Shown here: positions 11,271-21,774 of the stretch, in pieces
How the letters are laid out: each line of letters begins with the position of its first letter
Position numbering within the stretch: the stretch's first letter is position 1
Assembly: GCA_015179025.1 (NCBI GenBank)
Contig: WHUX01000014.1
Coordinates: 592,109 to 656,108, forward strand
Length of the DNA stretch: 64,000 bases
From: Terfezia claveryi
Lineage: Eukaryota > Ascomycota > Pezizomycetes > Pezizales > Pezizaceae
Reading direction: 5' to 3'
The notes under the pieces: generated by a model
Database searches by the model: none
Told to the model about the DNA's origin: nothing
What the model saw: only the letters and a program-made list of their open reading frames with translations
Position numbers and translations under genes: made by a program

Positions 11271-11773
11271 TAGTTTGGATGTCGGTTGGTTTTTAGGCGG
11301 ATTATTCCCCTCTTCGGTTTGCGGGTCACCCCTCAAACCGACCAGGTGTCAAAGGAGGGCGGCTTTACTGTGCGGGCTTGGGCTTGGTAGTGTGCGGGCT
11401 TGGCACTGTGCACTTGTGGTCTTGGAGAGATTAGGCTGCCAAGGGGCAGAGGGCCAAGAGATTTACGCTAATAGGCCACAGTAACTAAGCTAGGGTACAA
11501 TTACTTCTACAATCACAAACCTCAATAGAAACCCCGCACAGGCACAAACCTCAATAGAAACACCCACAGAGGCACAAACTTCTAGTCGGTTTGGCACAAC
11601 AGCCCCGCCTAACCTCAATAGAATCACGTAGTCCCAAGACTCAATAGGAATTTCGACTTTCGGGATGCTTTCATTCTACTCGTGCCGCGAACGAACAACG
11701 CGAAAACCTACACTTCAAGACAACTTGAATATTACAGCCAGACTACTTATGGCTTCATTGAATGCTTGACCTA

Positions 11774-11844
11774 GTCTGGTTGTGACCTATGGCCCTGAAT
11801 ACCCTACCCCGTATATCTGCTACGGAGGGGTCATGCAACCAGAC
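11774..11844. repeat. 71-bp TA-GTCTGGTTG inverted-repeat element
   Basis: Left end TA|GTCTGGTTGTGACC and right end GGTCATGCAACCAGAC|TA form inverted repeats of at least 11 bp, with TA on both sides. This is the clearest member of a family of very short MITE-like elements scattered over the window. Confidence 0.5.
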
Positions 11845-12221
11845 TAATATCTGTAAGCATCCCAGGCTTTTATCTTACCGTTCTGATTGAACTGCCGAGA
11901 GGCTTGTGCTATCCAGAATACAGATTGAATGGAAAGGATTTGAGGGTGCCAGCCACTACATTGAGGACGTTGGCGTTGAATAGATCAATCGTGCCTAGGA
12001 CAACCGCCACAACAGTGCTGAACGGGCGGTCACGATACACTCAATTCAGGCAAAAGCCATAGCTAGCAACTCAGTACTCGTATTAAACTATCTAGTTCAT
12101 TACAATGGAACGTATCCTACTGTCTTTACGAATAGCTATTGCTGCCAGCTATGGTTAGGTCCATCCCGGAAATCGATTATCCTGCTTTAATAACTCTGCC
12201 TTTCAGAGGGGTCGTTAAGTT

Positions 12222-12227
12222 TATAAA
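12222..12227 (+). promoter_or_regulatory. Candidate TATA box of the 12383 gene
   Basis: TATAAA lies 156 bp upstream of the start codon in a TTTATAAACCCC context, followed by a pyrimidine/CAAA-rich leader common in fungal promoters. Inferred only from position. Confidence 0.35.
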
Positions 12228-12382
12228 CCCCCTAGAGACCCTTCAAATCTAGACTTGCTTTTGGCCTCACTCTGCTTAAGCTTCGACGTTCTGCAAGTAA
12301 CATCTACAACATTGTTACTCCAAACAAAAATATTTTCAAAACACTTCTATTACAGTACCTCGTACAGTACTCTTCCATCACA

Positions 12383-13201
12383 ATGTCTGACAACATGAAC
12401 TCTTCCTCAGCTAGCCCTTCTATCCCCACTTCCACCTTCCCCAAATTCTGGCACTCGATTGCAACGGCCAGAATTCACATCGAAACACTTATGGCCGGTT
12501 GGGCAATCCCAGAGTTCCTTACCTATATTCGAGGCCACCCTACACTCTCCAATGAATTTCTCGAGCTTGCTCGAGAGACCACAATCAATCCGGACACTGA
12601 GCTCCCTGACACAGACACGCCCCCTGATTCAAATGTTTCATTCGAAGCTGCTGATCCCGACGACTCTGGAGATGAGGGGGAACATACTGCTGGGGATAGA
12701 TTACACCTCAAGGCGTTCTTTATGTTTGGCTTGGAACAGGAGTGGGTCTCACCCCACATTCACTGGATTTGGTGGAGGCAGTGTGAAGTGAAGAGGGAGA
12801 ACTTGAAAAGGAGAGTGCAAGAACAAGAAGAAACAATATATGAGCAAGAAAGGCTCATTGAGGAATTGGAACAGAGGTTGAGGGAGGAGGAGGACCTGGA
12901 AGAGGAAACATATAGAAGAGGTTTCCTTGTCGGGGAAAAAGAAGGGCGAGGGGAGGTCTATCGGGAAGAAGGAAGGTTGCTACAGTCGACATTGGAAGAA
13001 GAGGGGAGGTCAGGGTGGAGGAAAGGGAGGGAGGATGGATTGACGATAGGGAGGAAACAAGGGAGGAGAGAAATGTTTGAAGTGATGAACCACTCAGGCA
13101 AGCCTCCTTCAGGAAAGAGGTCAAGACAGGAGGAAACGGAGGCAAGAGGGGAGGACTCGCTCTATTATACGATGAGGGAAATGGTTTTTTGGGGTAAATA
13201 A
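12383..13201 (+). CDS. Coiled-coil protein with glycine-every-fourth-residue tail, function unknown
   Basis: An intact 272-codon frame starts at ACAATGTCT, a good fungal start context, with no intron needed. Residues 1-50 are Ser/Thr/Pro-rich and then hydrophobic/aromatic. About 70-105 is acidic (TPPDSNVSFEAADPDDSGDE). From about 130 a charged, Glu/Arg-rich helix (KRRVQEQEETIYEQERLIEE) should form a coiled coil. The C-terminal third has Gly spaced every four residues (GREDGLTIGRKQG), recalling the deca-GX3 pattern of Yae1/Lto1-like proteins, although overall similarity is not evident. There is no signal peptide or membrane segment. The 3' half is duplicated and broken just downstream (13390-13800). 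I do not recognise the family. It lies between transposons but has no transposase features. Confidence 0.6.
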   Translation: MSDNMNSSSASPSIPTSTFPKFWHSIATARIHIETLMAGWAIPEFLTYIRGHPTLSNEFLELARETTINPDTELPDTDTPPDSNVSFEAADPDDSGDEGEHTAGDRLHLKAFFMFGLEQEWVSPHIHWIWWRQCEVKRENLKRRVQEQEETIYEQERLIEELEQRLREEEDLEEETYRRGFLVGEKEGRGEVYREEGRLLQSTLEEEGRSGWRKGREDGLTIGRKQGRREMFEVMNHSGKPPSGKRSRQEETEARGEDSLYYTMREMVFWGK

Positions 13202-13389
13202 AGGGAAGCAGATCGGTTCGCGGCGTCATTGTTGGGTTTTAGGTTTGTTTTACAGAGTCACTGTGCTGTGTCGTATTGGAGTATTGGACATGCGTATTTT
13301 TCTTCGAATCGAAAATATATAAGATCTTTAATAACATTTAAGCTACTGAGGCGGTCTTCATGTTTGCCTCAAAATCGATCATTCAGTAG

Positions 13390-13800
13390 ATTTGTTGGAG
13401 ATAGTGTGAACAGAAGAGGAAGAACTTGGAAACAGAGAGGCTTATTGGGGAATTGAAGAGAAGGTCCAGGGGGAGGAGCAACTAAGTACAGACCTGGGAA
13501 AGGATACATTCAGAAAACGTTTCCTCGCAGGGGAACAAAAAAGGGGCAGGGGGACGTGTATCGGAATGAAGGAACGTTGCTGCGGTGGACATTGGAAGAA
13601 GAGTGAAGGGCAGGATGGAAGAAATGGAAAAGCATGGAATGATGGTAGGGAGGAAACAAGGAAGGAGAGAAAATTTTGAGAAGATGAATCACGAAGGCCA
13701 GCGAGGCGAGGTAAGATGAAAAGCGGGAGGACAAGATTCCCCCTTCTAACTACTTACTTATGAGGGGAATGTGGAAGGATGATTGGTTGGGAGTAAAGGA
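13390..13800 (+). pseudogene. Broken tandem duplicate of the 12383 gene (3' half)
   Basis: Nucleotide similarity to about 12785-13205 is clear. Both have AACTTGGAAA/CAGAGAGGCTTATTG near the coiled-coil start, a GGTTTCCTT/CGTTTCCTCGCAGGGGAACAAAAA stretch, a TGGACATTGGAAGAAGAG stretch and GATGATGGTAGGGAGGAAACAAGG. The copy has in-frame stops and indels and lacks the 5' half. The flanking motif GCAACTCAGTACTC occurs before the intact gene (about 12067) and after the broken copy (about 13858), consistent with a local segmental duplication. Confidence 0.65.
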
Positions 13801-16800
13801 AGCAAGGTAGGTGGATTCGTATAGTCAAGGTGGCTTTTTGGTTTTTTTTTTTATTGGCAACTCAGTACTCATATTCAAACCATCTAGCTTGACGAAGGAT
13901 CGCAAACCCGAGTGGTTACTGTACTCGGCTGGGTTGTCTAACCCCTGGGCCGTTCCCTAGCTACATACAGGATCGGATACCCCCCGAAGAAGAAAAAAAA
14001 ACTTAATCACAAGAGATAAGAGAGACTGACAGAGAACACAGGGCATAACATATCCTCGATCCCAACGTCTAGTGTACCCTTAGAAATTGCTCTGCCTTCC
14101 CGCGCCATTCTTCGTCCTCCTCTGCCTCCTCTAGTCTTCCCCCTTTCCCATTCCCGACTCACGAGCACTTCACCAAATTTGCCGCGTTTGGGGTCTTCCG
14201 TTCTCCCTTCTGACGCAATCATGCCCTCTGCGAGCCTCAAGTATGTCAGGCCTTTGATTGTCCTATTGTCACAACCAAGATATTTCGGTTTCCAGTGGAT
14301 CTCGTACATTTAAGCCCACCCGGTGTAACAATATAGGCTTTAGCATCCACTTTCCCATCCACGCCTCTTGTCTCGCTTTCCCATCCGCCTCTTCATTTCT
14401 CTTTACCCCCTAGTGACCTTTCACAGACATCAGAGTCCTACTCGTGGAGTTCCTCCAGTAAGGCCTCAGTCCAGCCCCTTGTAGGGGATATGCTAAATCT
14501 GCCGCCCTCAGTATGGCCCCCTGGCTATCCAGGGCTAATGTACTCGATCCACAGAAAATCAAGGCTAAAATTTGCGGGTGAATAATACAGTTTCTGGTGA
14601 CTCGTCGGCCTCCTTTCCTGAGGAGCTCGGATCATTTCCACTCTGCTCCTCCAAATGATCCTCCAATTGTACATGGTCCTCCACTCTCTCCTTGATGTTC
14701 GCCTCTTCCCTCCAATCGATACTCGAGGTTACCTAGCACATGGACCTCCCCTCTCCTCTCGACCTCCACCTCTTGCTCCTACCCGCCTATGGAGCCAGAT
14801 TTAATCCGGGCTTGCTTATGATCTCCAGCTCTCTTCCTTTTGGCCCCCACCATAGCCTGATCAGTGTCGCCGGGGAGATGGATGTGCGGTGGTACTGATG
14901 CTACTAGCCTCCTTATTTTCGCCGCTACCGCTGTAATCACTGCTAGTTGGACTGGTCCTGGTGGTGAGGGGAGCATCGGCTTGGGGCAGCATGTCTGGAG
15001 TAGCACAGGACCGGAGTTGCATTTGTGGACACTGGGGCGAGGCTGCCTAATGGTATAAAATTTGAGGGGTAGGTGGACAAGTGGATTGCTCCACTGGAAG
15101 TAACATGGCGATGGGTGACGGCTAAGGTTGAGTAAGGGGGAACCACATTCCAGCCACCCAAATATTCAAGTCAGGCGTACGACTACAGGAATGGTCCCTA
15201 CGAGGGTTGTGTGCCAACCAGACTGCCTGCCATTATGCTATAGTCTGGTTGGCACAAGAAAATGGGTACTATATTGCTCCTTATCATATCACATGCCCCC
15301 CACCCACAATGGGGAATCTACACAGCCCACGTCTTTATCTTTCCGGTTGCATCCACCTATTCATCCCCACCAAAGCCGTGGTGGCCGACTGGTTCGGTTG
15401 CAGGTTTGGTTGGGGATACACTTTAACCCCAAAAGAAAGGGCGGCAAGTGGGCTGGGTTCGACTCCCAGCTAATTCCAGGCTCGTGTTCCTGGGCGGATT
15501 AGCCGCGTACTCCTCTTCAACTGGAGTGCGCGGTGAACCGTTTTGTCTTTTGGTTATTTTATTAATTTTTTTACTCGTGTGCGCAACCTTAGGGGTCGCA
15601 TCGCATATAGTGACGCATCCACCTTATCCTCTTCATGCCATAGCGGCTTCGAGATCCGAGATTCATGGATTACTGATTGGGTTTTTTTTTGAGGTCTGTA
15701 TTTGTTTGTCATCTGTGGTTCCTTCTACGTGTACCTTCTAACGTTGGTTTCTTTGTTGGCTCAATAGATTCTTTGCAAGACACAATACAGCATTACTAAG
15801 TAATTTAATTTCGCAGCTTGGTTACTACAGAGTGACAGTTCTGTGTTGCATCGGAGTGTTGGGTATGGGTATTGTTTTAAAATCTAAAATGTAAGAGCTT
15901 CTTTCACAACATTTGTGACTGGCGTACCCAGTGAAACATGTTTGGTGGAAGAGTTGGTAGTCTGCGAGAGTCCACAGTTGTTCCGTTCCATTCAGCAATA
16001 ATCACCATTGGCCGGCCAATGGGTCGATAAACCCATCTACCAATTGCGTACAAATTAATGTTAGCGCGAACCGTTCCGCAATTGCTAGGGGGTTCACGCT
16101 CAGGGTAAGTCTAGCGCTCTCGGTGAATTATCAACTAATAACCACTCTCTTCCCAACGCCTAGTTACCCTCCGATTCGAACGATCCACATCCAAAGAAAT
16201 CCACCCTTGCTTTCTTAACTTCCCCCGCTGACCAACTCGTGAAATCCAATCGAATTTTACTAAGTTCTATGCCGCAATTATTGCTGGCTAGAATCTTTAT
16301 TCAGGATGGTTAGTATTCAGTTGTTACATACGCTTCAGCCTACTCCCATGAGAATATTATAATTGCCGGGATAAATAATCTCGAAGATAATAGATTTATG
16401 TTAAGTTTAATTGCAAAATATGTTGGTGGAAGAGTTGTTATTAAACGTTTCTTTTTCGCTTTCATTTCTTGTAGAAAGTTTAAGAAAAAGGATATGTTTT
16501 TCTCTTGGAAATTTATCATATTCTAAGGGAGACATGAACAGACACGGATGTTTTACGGGTTTAAGGTTTTCTCAGCTGTTGAGCCCATACTCTGTGTTTG
16601 TAGCATACAATACATACGCATTCTCTGCGCATTACGTCGAGTCTTCAAGCTAGAGCATTCCCCTCTTGGTGTGCAGCGCCTTCATGCGAGTAGCCGAGAA
16701 CCCGCGGCATATATACTTGGGGGATACTATATAGCCTGAGAACAGTACATACATAGCTATTGGATGCTATATCGTTAGTGGATACTATGCAGCTAAGTAG

Positions 16801-17244
16801 CTGTAGTTTGTATATATGGTTGTTTATTTAGTTGAGTTGTTCAATGTAATATTATAGTCTGCGAAGAAACAGCAAATAGATTGCTAGTTGATATAGGGAA
16901 CTATTCGCAATCAAGTAGATTGCTGGTTGAGCCTCAGCAATTTCTATTACATTAAGCCAGCTTCTTTACTTACAATTTCTGGTTTTAGTATTCTATACAA
17001 GTTGATTGGGGTATAAGCTAAAGTAATCTACCGCTTAGAACTAGTCTGTATAAAATAACTTTTAGTAAGCAAAATAAGTCTTTGTGTCGTTATCTAGATA
17101 GAATTCAATAATTCGGGGTGTTCAGAATTACATTGCATGAGACGCACGAAATAGAATTGGGTGATATTTCATAGAAGTAGACCGAGCCGAAACGAAAACT
17201 ATTCATCCCGATCGAAGATATGTACTAGCCAGCAAAAGGGAGGT
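13801..17244. other. Intergenic, no convincing gene
   Basis: Small open frames occur on both strands (for example 14007-14309 minus and 15128-15502 plus), but none shows a recognisable domain or a convincing start. Contents include a diverged repeat at 15812-15912 matching 13235-13350, a close inverted pair of the GTGCCAACCAGACT motif (15211-15256), and tRNA-like promoter boxes at 15377-15465. From about 16380 the DNA is AT-rich with no visible structure. Confidence 0.5.
15377..15465 (+). other. tRNA-like A and B boxes (SINE or tRNA relic candidate)
   Basis: TGGCCGACTGG (about 15384) fits the pol III A box. GGTTCGACTCC (about 15447) is a perfect B box inside a 5-bp T-arm stem (CTGGG/CCCAG). 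The 5' GCCGTGG and 3' CTAATTC acceptor sides do not pair, so this is not a working tRNA. It could be a SINE head or a tRNA pseudogene. Confidence 0.3.
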
Positions 17245-17628
17245 TGTCACGGACGTGGGCAGAGGGCAGGTACCTAGTAGGTAGCGAGGCTGCAGAGTCG
17301 TTCGAAGAAGCAAGGAAGGTGCACGAGGAAGGTGCGCCAGCGCAGGGAGAAGCAAGGTCTGTATTTGATATACAAGACGTTGGATAGGGATCCAACGAGA
17401 GTGCGAGAGCGAGGAGATATATATACATGGTAGCCAAGACTGACAATGCGATAAGCTTCCCGAGATAGGGAAGTTTCGACAGTCGTGCCGGAAACTCGCA
17501 CGACTCCCAAGACAACGCTACCTACTAAGGCAACAATAGCAATAACGAGAGTCTAATCTCGGCACCACGAGAGTCGGACGGAATCTCCGACCGACTCTCA
17601 GAAAGGCCAAGGAGAGACGGTTGTGACA
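17245..17628 (-). repeat. Solo LTR related to gypsy-2
   Basis: It starts TGTCAC and ends GTGACA, and shares long blocks with the gypsy-2 LTR (CAACGAGAGTGCGAGAGCGA, GAGATATATATACATGGTAG, CGAGATAGGGAA, AGAGACGGTTGT). No internal region adjoins it. Flanking 5-mers differ, so a target duplication is not seen. Confidence 0.6.
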
Positions 17629-17745
17629 CCCTCGACAGGATAAGACATGCAAGAAGCTAAGGTAGTCCAGTGTTCTCAACAGGCCAGGCCAGGCCGGCCG
17701 AAGCTAAGGCCGGGGCTGGCCTGGGCCACTCTAAGGCAGGCCGGG

Positions 17746-18330
17746 CATCACGACTCTATATGAACACAGCAGGATTACTGGATATGTCGCCAATAAACAC
17801 ATTAGAGCAGGAAGCTCATATATCAACCACAACATCTCACGCATACACATAGGGGAGATAACGGTCATAGGAGTTTACTTCAACGGAAAAGACTCCACTA
17901 GAGAGCTACAAGCAGACCTCGCTAGGATCCCACTCGACTCTAAGTCTCTAGTAATAGGGGACTTTAATAGTCACCACCCTGCCTGGGGAGGCCGACGTTC
18001 CAATCGAGGCGATATAGTACAAATGTGGGCCAGCACAAACCGCCTTACCCAACAAGTAGACTATCAAGCACACACCTTTCAACGGGGAGGGCAGAAAAGC
18101 CTACTGGACTTAGTATTCAAAGGTCCCCAAATACTATGGCAAGACCACCCAAGCCAACACTTATCTTGGATAGGTTCCGACCATGCAGTAATCTCAGGTT
18201 ATATCAAGGCGGACATCCCAGAAACTCGCCGGTACACGTCAATCGATTGGAAATGGTGGGAGGTCTACATTGAGAAGGAGGAGGAAACAACATTCCAACC
18301 TACATTCTTCGGGGAGGCATACCATCACGC
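17746..18330 (+). pseudogene. LINE apurinic-type endonuclease domain
   Basis: Frames around 17830-18330 show a GVYFNGKDST stretch, then IGDFNSHHPAWGG (about 17955) and SWIGSDHAVI (about 18170). These are the DFN-H-W and SDH blocks of the endonuclease/exonuclease/phosphatase fold that nicks target DNA in Tad/Jockey-type LINEs. The N-terminal catalytic Asn/Glu part is lost by 5' truncation. A frame break near 18270 joins it to the RT frame. Confidence 0.75.
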
Positions 18331-19123
18331 ATAACCACCTCATCCACAAGTCAGCAAGCAGTCATAGTAAAAAATGGTGGGACAAAGAATTATCAGAACA
18401 ATTGGAAAGAACGCGTAGAGCAGGGAGAATAGGAGAGGAGTATGAGGAGGAGGGTAGGAAACTCCGAAAACTCATTAGGAAAAAGAAAAGGGCATACTGG
18501 CAGAAATTCTTGGAAGAGCAAGGGCAACGCCACCCATGGGATATAGCAAGGATAGCTAGAGACCCTTTTAAGTGCACACCGATTATGGGGGATCTCACCG
18601 ATAAGGACGGAACAATATTACAGATGGATGACAGCAAGGTTCAAGCGTTTCAAAAGCACTACTTAGTCACCAGGGAGCAGTCATACCAACTAGCCATAAT
18701 TGTTGAGTCTCCAGTAGGATACCAAACAGCCGAAGACTCCAGCATTGAAAAGGTAAGGAGAGCTCTAGGCAAGACCTCGAACAGCTCGGCACCAGGACCG
18801 GATGGGATCTTATACCGCCTCATAAAACTCATCAAGGACACCAGACTTAGTACGGCCCTTATTAATGATATAGCTAGAGCTTCAGAAGGCAACATCTCTC
18901 CTCCCAGATCATGGAGGAACCTATTCATAGTAATGATTCCCAAACCGGGTAAAGACCATTCACAAGTTAAAGGGTGGAGACCAATTGTATTATCAAATAC
19001 AGTGGGCAAGCTATGAGAGAAACTAATGGCAGATGAACTCCAGCAGCAAAGCAACCTTTTCCACGAACTATAATATGGCTCACGAAAAGGCAGGTCAGCT
19101 ATAGACGCAATGATGATCACAGT
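18270..19123 (+). pseudogene. LINE reverse transcriptase, 5' part
   Basis: Open from 18270 to 19016. A basic RKKKRAYWQKFLEE linker (about 18480) precedes RT blocks SSAPGPDGILYRLIK (about 18780), LFIVMIPKPGK (about 18920) and WRPIVLSNTVGKL (about 18975). After a TGA at 19014-19016 and another stop near 19070 come YGSRKGRSAIDAMMI (about 19072-19118). The sequence stops exactly at the gypsy-2 insertion (TSD ACAGT, 19119-19123). Confidence 0.85.
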
Positions 19124-19713
19124 TGTAACGTGGGCTCCAGGGGACAAGGCGACCAAGAGGTACGCCGGGGCAGTAGCAAGGGGGAATCGCACATGTAGGA
19201 GTGCTACGTGTGTGATCTAGGGAAAGGATAGGAGCAAGGCAAGAGTAGGGCTAGGGTAACACTCACGTAGGAACGCTACATGTGTGACTAGGAAAACTAG
19301 GCTTGTCACGGACACCTGTCACGGATGTCACAGACGATGTCAGGGGGGCAGGATGTTCAGAAGGCAAGAGGCAAGGACAAGAGACACGCGGAAGTGGTTG
19401 CCGGGTGTGTAGAAGGGAGGCAGCTGTACTGCAGAGTTGTTTGTACGAGATAAGGATGTGCACAAGGAGGGTGCACAAGCGCTGGGAGAAGCAAGGTCCT
19501 GTATTGGGTATACAAGATGTTGGATGGGGATCCAACGTGAGTGCGAGAGCGAGGAGATATATATACATGGTAGCCCAAGGCTGATAACAGAATAAGGTTC
19601 CGAGATAGGGAACCCTCGACAGTCGTGCCGAAAGTGGCACGACTCTCAAAACACAACCCGGTACTAGGCAACATCAATAACAATAACAACAGTAAAGGGA
19701 GACGGTTGTTACA
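19124..19713 (-). repeat. gypsy-2 3' LTR (590 bp)
   Basis: TGTAACGTGGG... to ...GGTTGTTACA. The adjacent internal bases read TAAAGAAGGGGATAG on the minus strand, a good polypurine tract. It matches the LTR at 43449-44039 along its length. Confidence 0.92.
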
Positions 19714-19883
19714 CTATCCCCTTCTTTAGGCAAGAGCTCTAGCGACACGAAGGCCTGGGCGTGATAATAGTAAAAAGAACCTGACAACAACAAAAACAAC
19801 AATCATAACTCCGAACAACCTGACAACAACAGAAAAAACAATCATAACTCCAACTTCAAATCAACGAAGACAAGACAAAAATA
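19714..19883 (-). other. gypsy-2 3' untranslated segment
   Basis: Non-coding DNA between the pol stop and the 3' LTR, with two copies of a unit containing CCTGACAACAACA and CAATCATAACTCC (about 19780-19860). Confidence 0.5.
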
Positions 19884-21263
19884 TCATTTAGCTGGATGAG
19901 GCTTGAGAGGGTAACGCTGGTGGAATAGGGTGACCAGGTCAGGGGCATTTTCCAGATCCTCTGCTGGTTGCCAGGTGGTCTCCTCGTCCCCTAACCATTT
20001 GACCTTGTACTGAACTCATCCATAGCGCTTCCTGGAGTCCAGTACCTCCTCAACCTCCCACTCCTCTTCACCTGCAATCACCACAGAAGGAGGTGGGGGG
20101 TGCTTTTGCTCTGGAAGGGGATCGTCAGTGGCTGGCTCGATCTTCGAGACATAAACGACTGGATGGCGCTTGATCTCCCTGGGAAACCTCAGTTGGTAAG
20201 CATGAGTGCCCACAGCCGCTAACACCTCGTAGGGACCTAGAAACTTGTGATCCAGCTTATGGAAGGGCTGTTCTGTCCAGAAGTGTCTGCTAGAAAGCCA
20301 TACCTTGTCTCCAGGCTGGTACCTTGGGGCTAGCAACCATGATCCATTAGCATATTCTGCTTGCCTGGCCTGGGCATATCCTAGCTCAGCCTTCAGGGTA
20401 TGGTGGAGTTCAGCGATTCCAGCTGCCAATTCCTTAGCTGGGGGATGGGCTTTCTGCAGAGGTGCTAAGGTATCCACAAATCGGGGGTGCCAACCATAAT
20501 TGGCCAAGAAGGGAGAGGTTTTCGAGAACTCCGAGAACTGGTTGTTGGCGGCGAATTCAGAGGTCGCCAGCAATGAAACCCAGTTGTCCTGCTGGTAATT
20601 GATGAAAGCCCTTAGATACTACTCCATAATGGTATTCATCCTCTCCGATTGGCCGTCTGTCTGGTGGTGGTAAGCTGTTGACAGATGAACTTTGATCCCC
20701 AGAAGTTCACAAAAGGCTTGCCAGAATTCTGAGGTAAACTGGGGCCCACGGTCGGACATGATCGATTCAGGGAGGCTATGGTACTGGAATACATTATTGA
20801 GATAGAGGTTGGCTAACTCCAGAGCGGAGCAGGTATCCCGGCAAGGTATAACATGTCTTATCTTCATCAACCGGTCTACCACCATTAGGATAGCATTGAA
20901 CCCTGCGTCTTCCAGCAATCCCGTCACTAAGTCCATAGTCAGGTGCAGCCAGGGCTGATCTGGGATGTTCAGAGGTTTCAGGGTCCCATATGGGGTGTGG
21001 CAGACAGGCTTAGCACGTTTGCAAATATGGCAGTTCCGTACTAGTATATACTGTTCCACGTCCTTCTACTGGTCAATCCATATGTATTCCCTAGCTAGCA
21101 GCTCCAATGTTTTAGCCACCCCAAGGTGACCTGCAACCAGGCTGTTGTGGTGTTCCTTGATCAATCGCAGGCGCAGCTCTCCTTCTAGTATATAGAGCCG
21201 TTCGAGGTGATAAAGGATGTCCTCCTGAATAATACATTCGACCAGGGAAATCTTGGAGTGGCG
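19884..21263 (-). pseudogene. gypsy-2 integrase and chromodomain
   Basis: Reading from 21263 leftward: an HHCC zinc-binding part ending RNCHICKRAKP (about 21035-21005); core aspartates in WLHLTMDL (about 20945) and IMSDRGPQFTS (about 20755); the catalytic Glu in TAYHHQTDGQSERMN (about 20680-20640). All DDE residues are kept. The integrase C-terminal barrel (YQPGDKVWLSS, FLGPYEV) leads to a chromodomain (EEEWEVEEVLDSRKRYG, then VQYKVKWLGDEETTW). The frame is continuous except for in-frame stops at about 21070 (TAG), 20619 (TAG) and 20016 (TGA), each one transition away from Gln or Trp. The 5' end is cut by gypsy-1 B. Confidence 0.9.
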
Positions 21264-21398
21264 TGTAATGAATGGTACTAGACAGTATTCATTCGGTACC
21301 GTTTATACAATCTATATCCGTAGGCACGGACGTTTGTGTATTTCGGTTCTGCTGAGGTAAGACCTCAGAAGGGTAGTGATTACTATGTGGGACGTTCC
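21264..21398 (-). repeat. gypsy-1 B 3' LTR, distal fragment
   Basis: TGTAATGAATGGTACTAG... corresponds to the reverse complement of the end of the copy A LTR. It is cut by copia-1 at the target GTTCC (21394-21398). The LTR resumes at 26117. Confidence 0.92.
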
Positions 21399-21646
21399 TG
21401 AAAGAATAAGAGAAACGAGTGAATGAGCGAGAGAAGAGATCTATTTGCATAAACCCGTAAGACCATATCAATCCATTATGGCGTTCATGACCTTATTAAA
21501 TACACAGACATCTAGCAAGAACAATACCGAGACAACCTGTCCATCCGTTCATATCCATATCCACCCATACCCGCACATATCCTCATATCTGCATCTGTAT
21601 CCTCACATGTGAGCGACAGGCTAGCGGGTTATCCATATTACCAACA
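21399..21646 (-). repeat. copia-1 3' LTR
   Basis: Starts TGAAAGAATAAG and ends ATTACCAACA. It is the partner of 25869-26116. Confidence 0.95.
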
Positions 21647-21774
21647 TACCCCCCTTAATCTGTAGCCTGATGCAATTCCGTCTCGTTTATACTGGCAAGT
21701 ACTTTGAGTGCAATAAGCCTAGATTTCAACATAGGTTTGGTTAGCATGTCAGCCAGGTTAGATTCTCCAGGAAC

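Larger units (their letters stand above)
11273..12382. other. Intergenic: short repeats, no gene seen
   Basis: This holds a degenerate direct repeat of CACAAACCTCAATAGAAAC (about 11508-11610), a 71-bp TA-flanked inverted-repeat element (11774-11844), and a segment near 11437-11494 that recurs at 47980-48032. From about 12180 on it is the upstream region of the gene at 12383. No coding sequence can be supported. Confidence 0.6.

Noticed and set aside
14007..14309. 100-codon minus-strand frame (MYEIHWKPKYLG)
   Set aside because: It has a plausible start but no domain, no clear promoter and low-complexity Arg/Gly content. It may be an exon of an unknown gene, but I cannot support it.
15377..15465. 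A functional tRNA gene
   Set aside because: The T-arm and boxes are good, but the acceptor stem does not pair and no anticodon arm is convincing.
17245..17628. A complete LTR element next to the nest
   Set aside because: Only one LTR-like unit is present, without internal region or matching flank duplication, so it is kept as a solo LTR.
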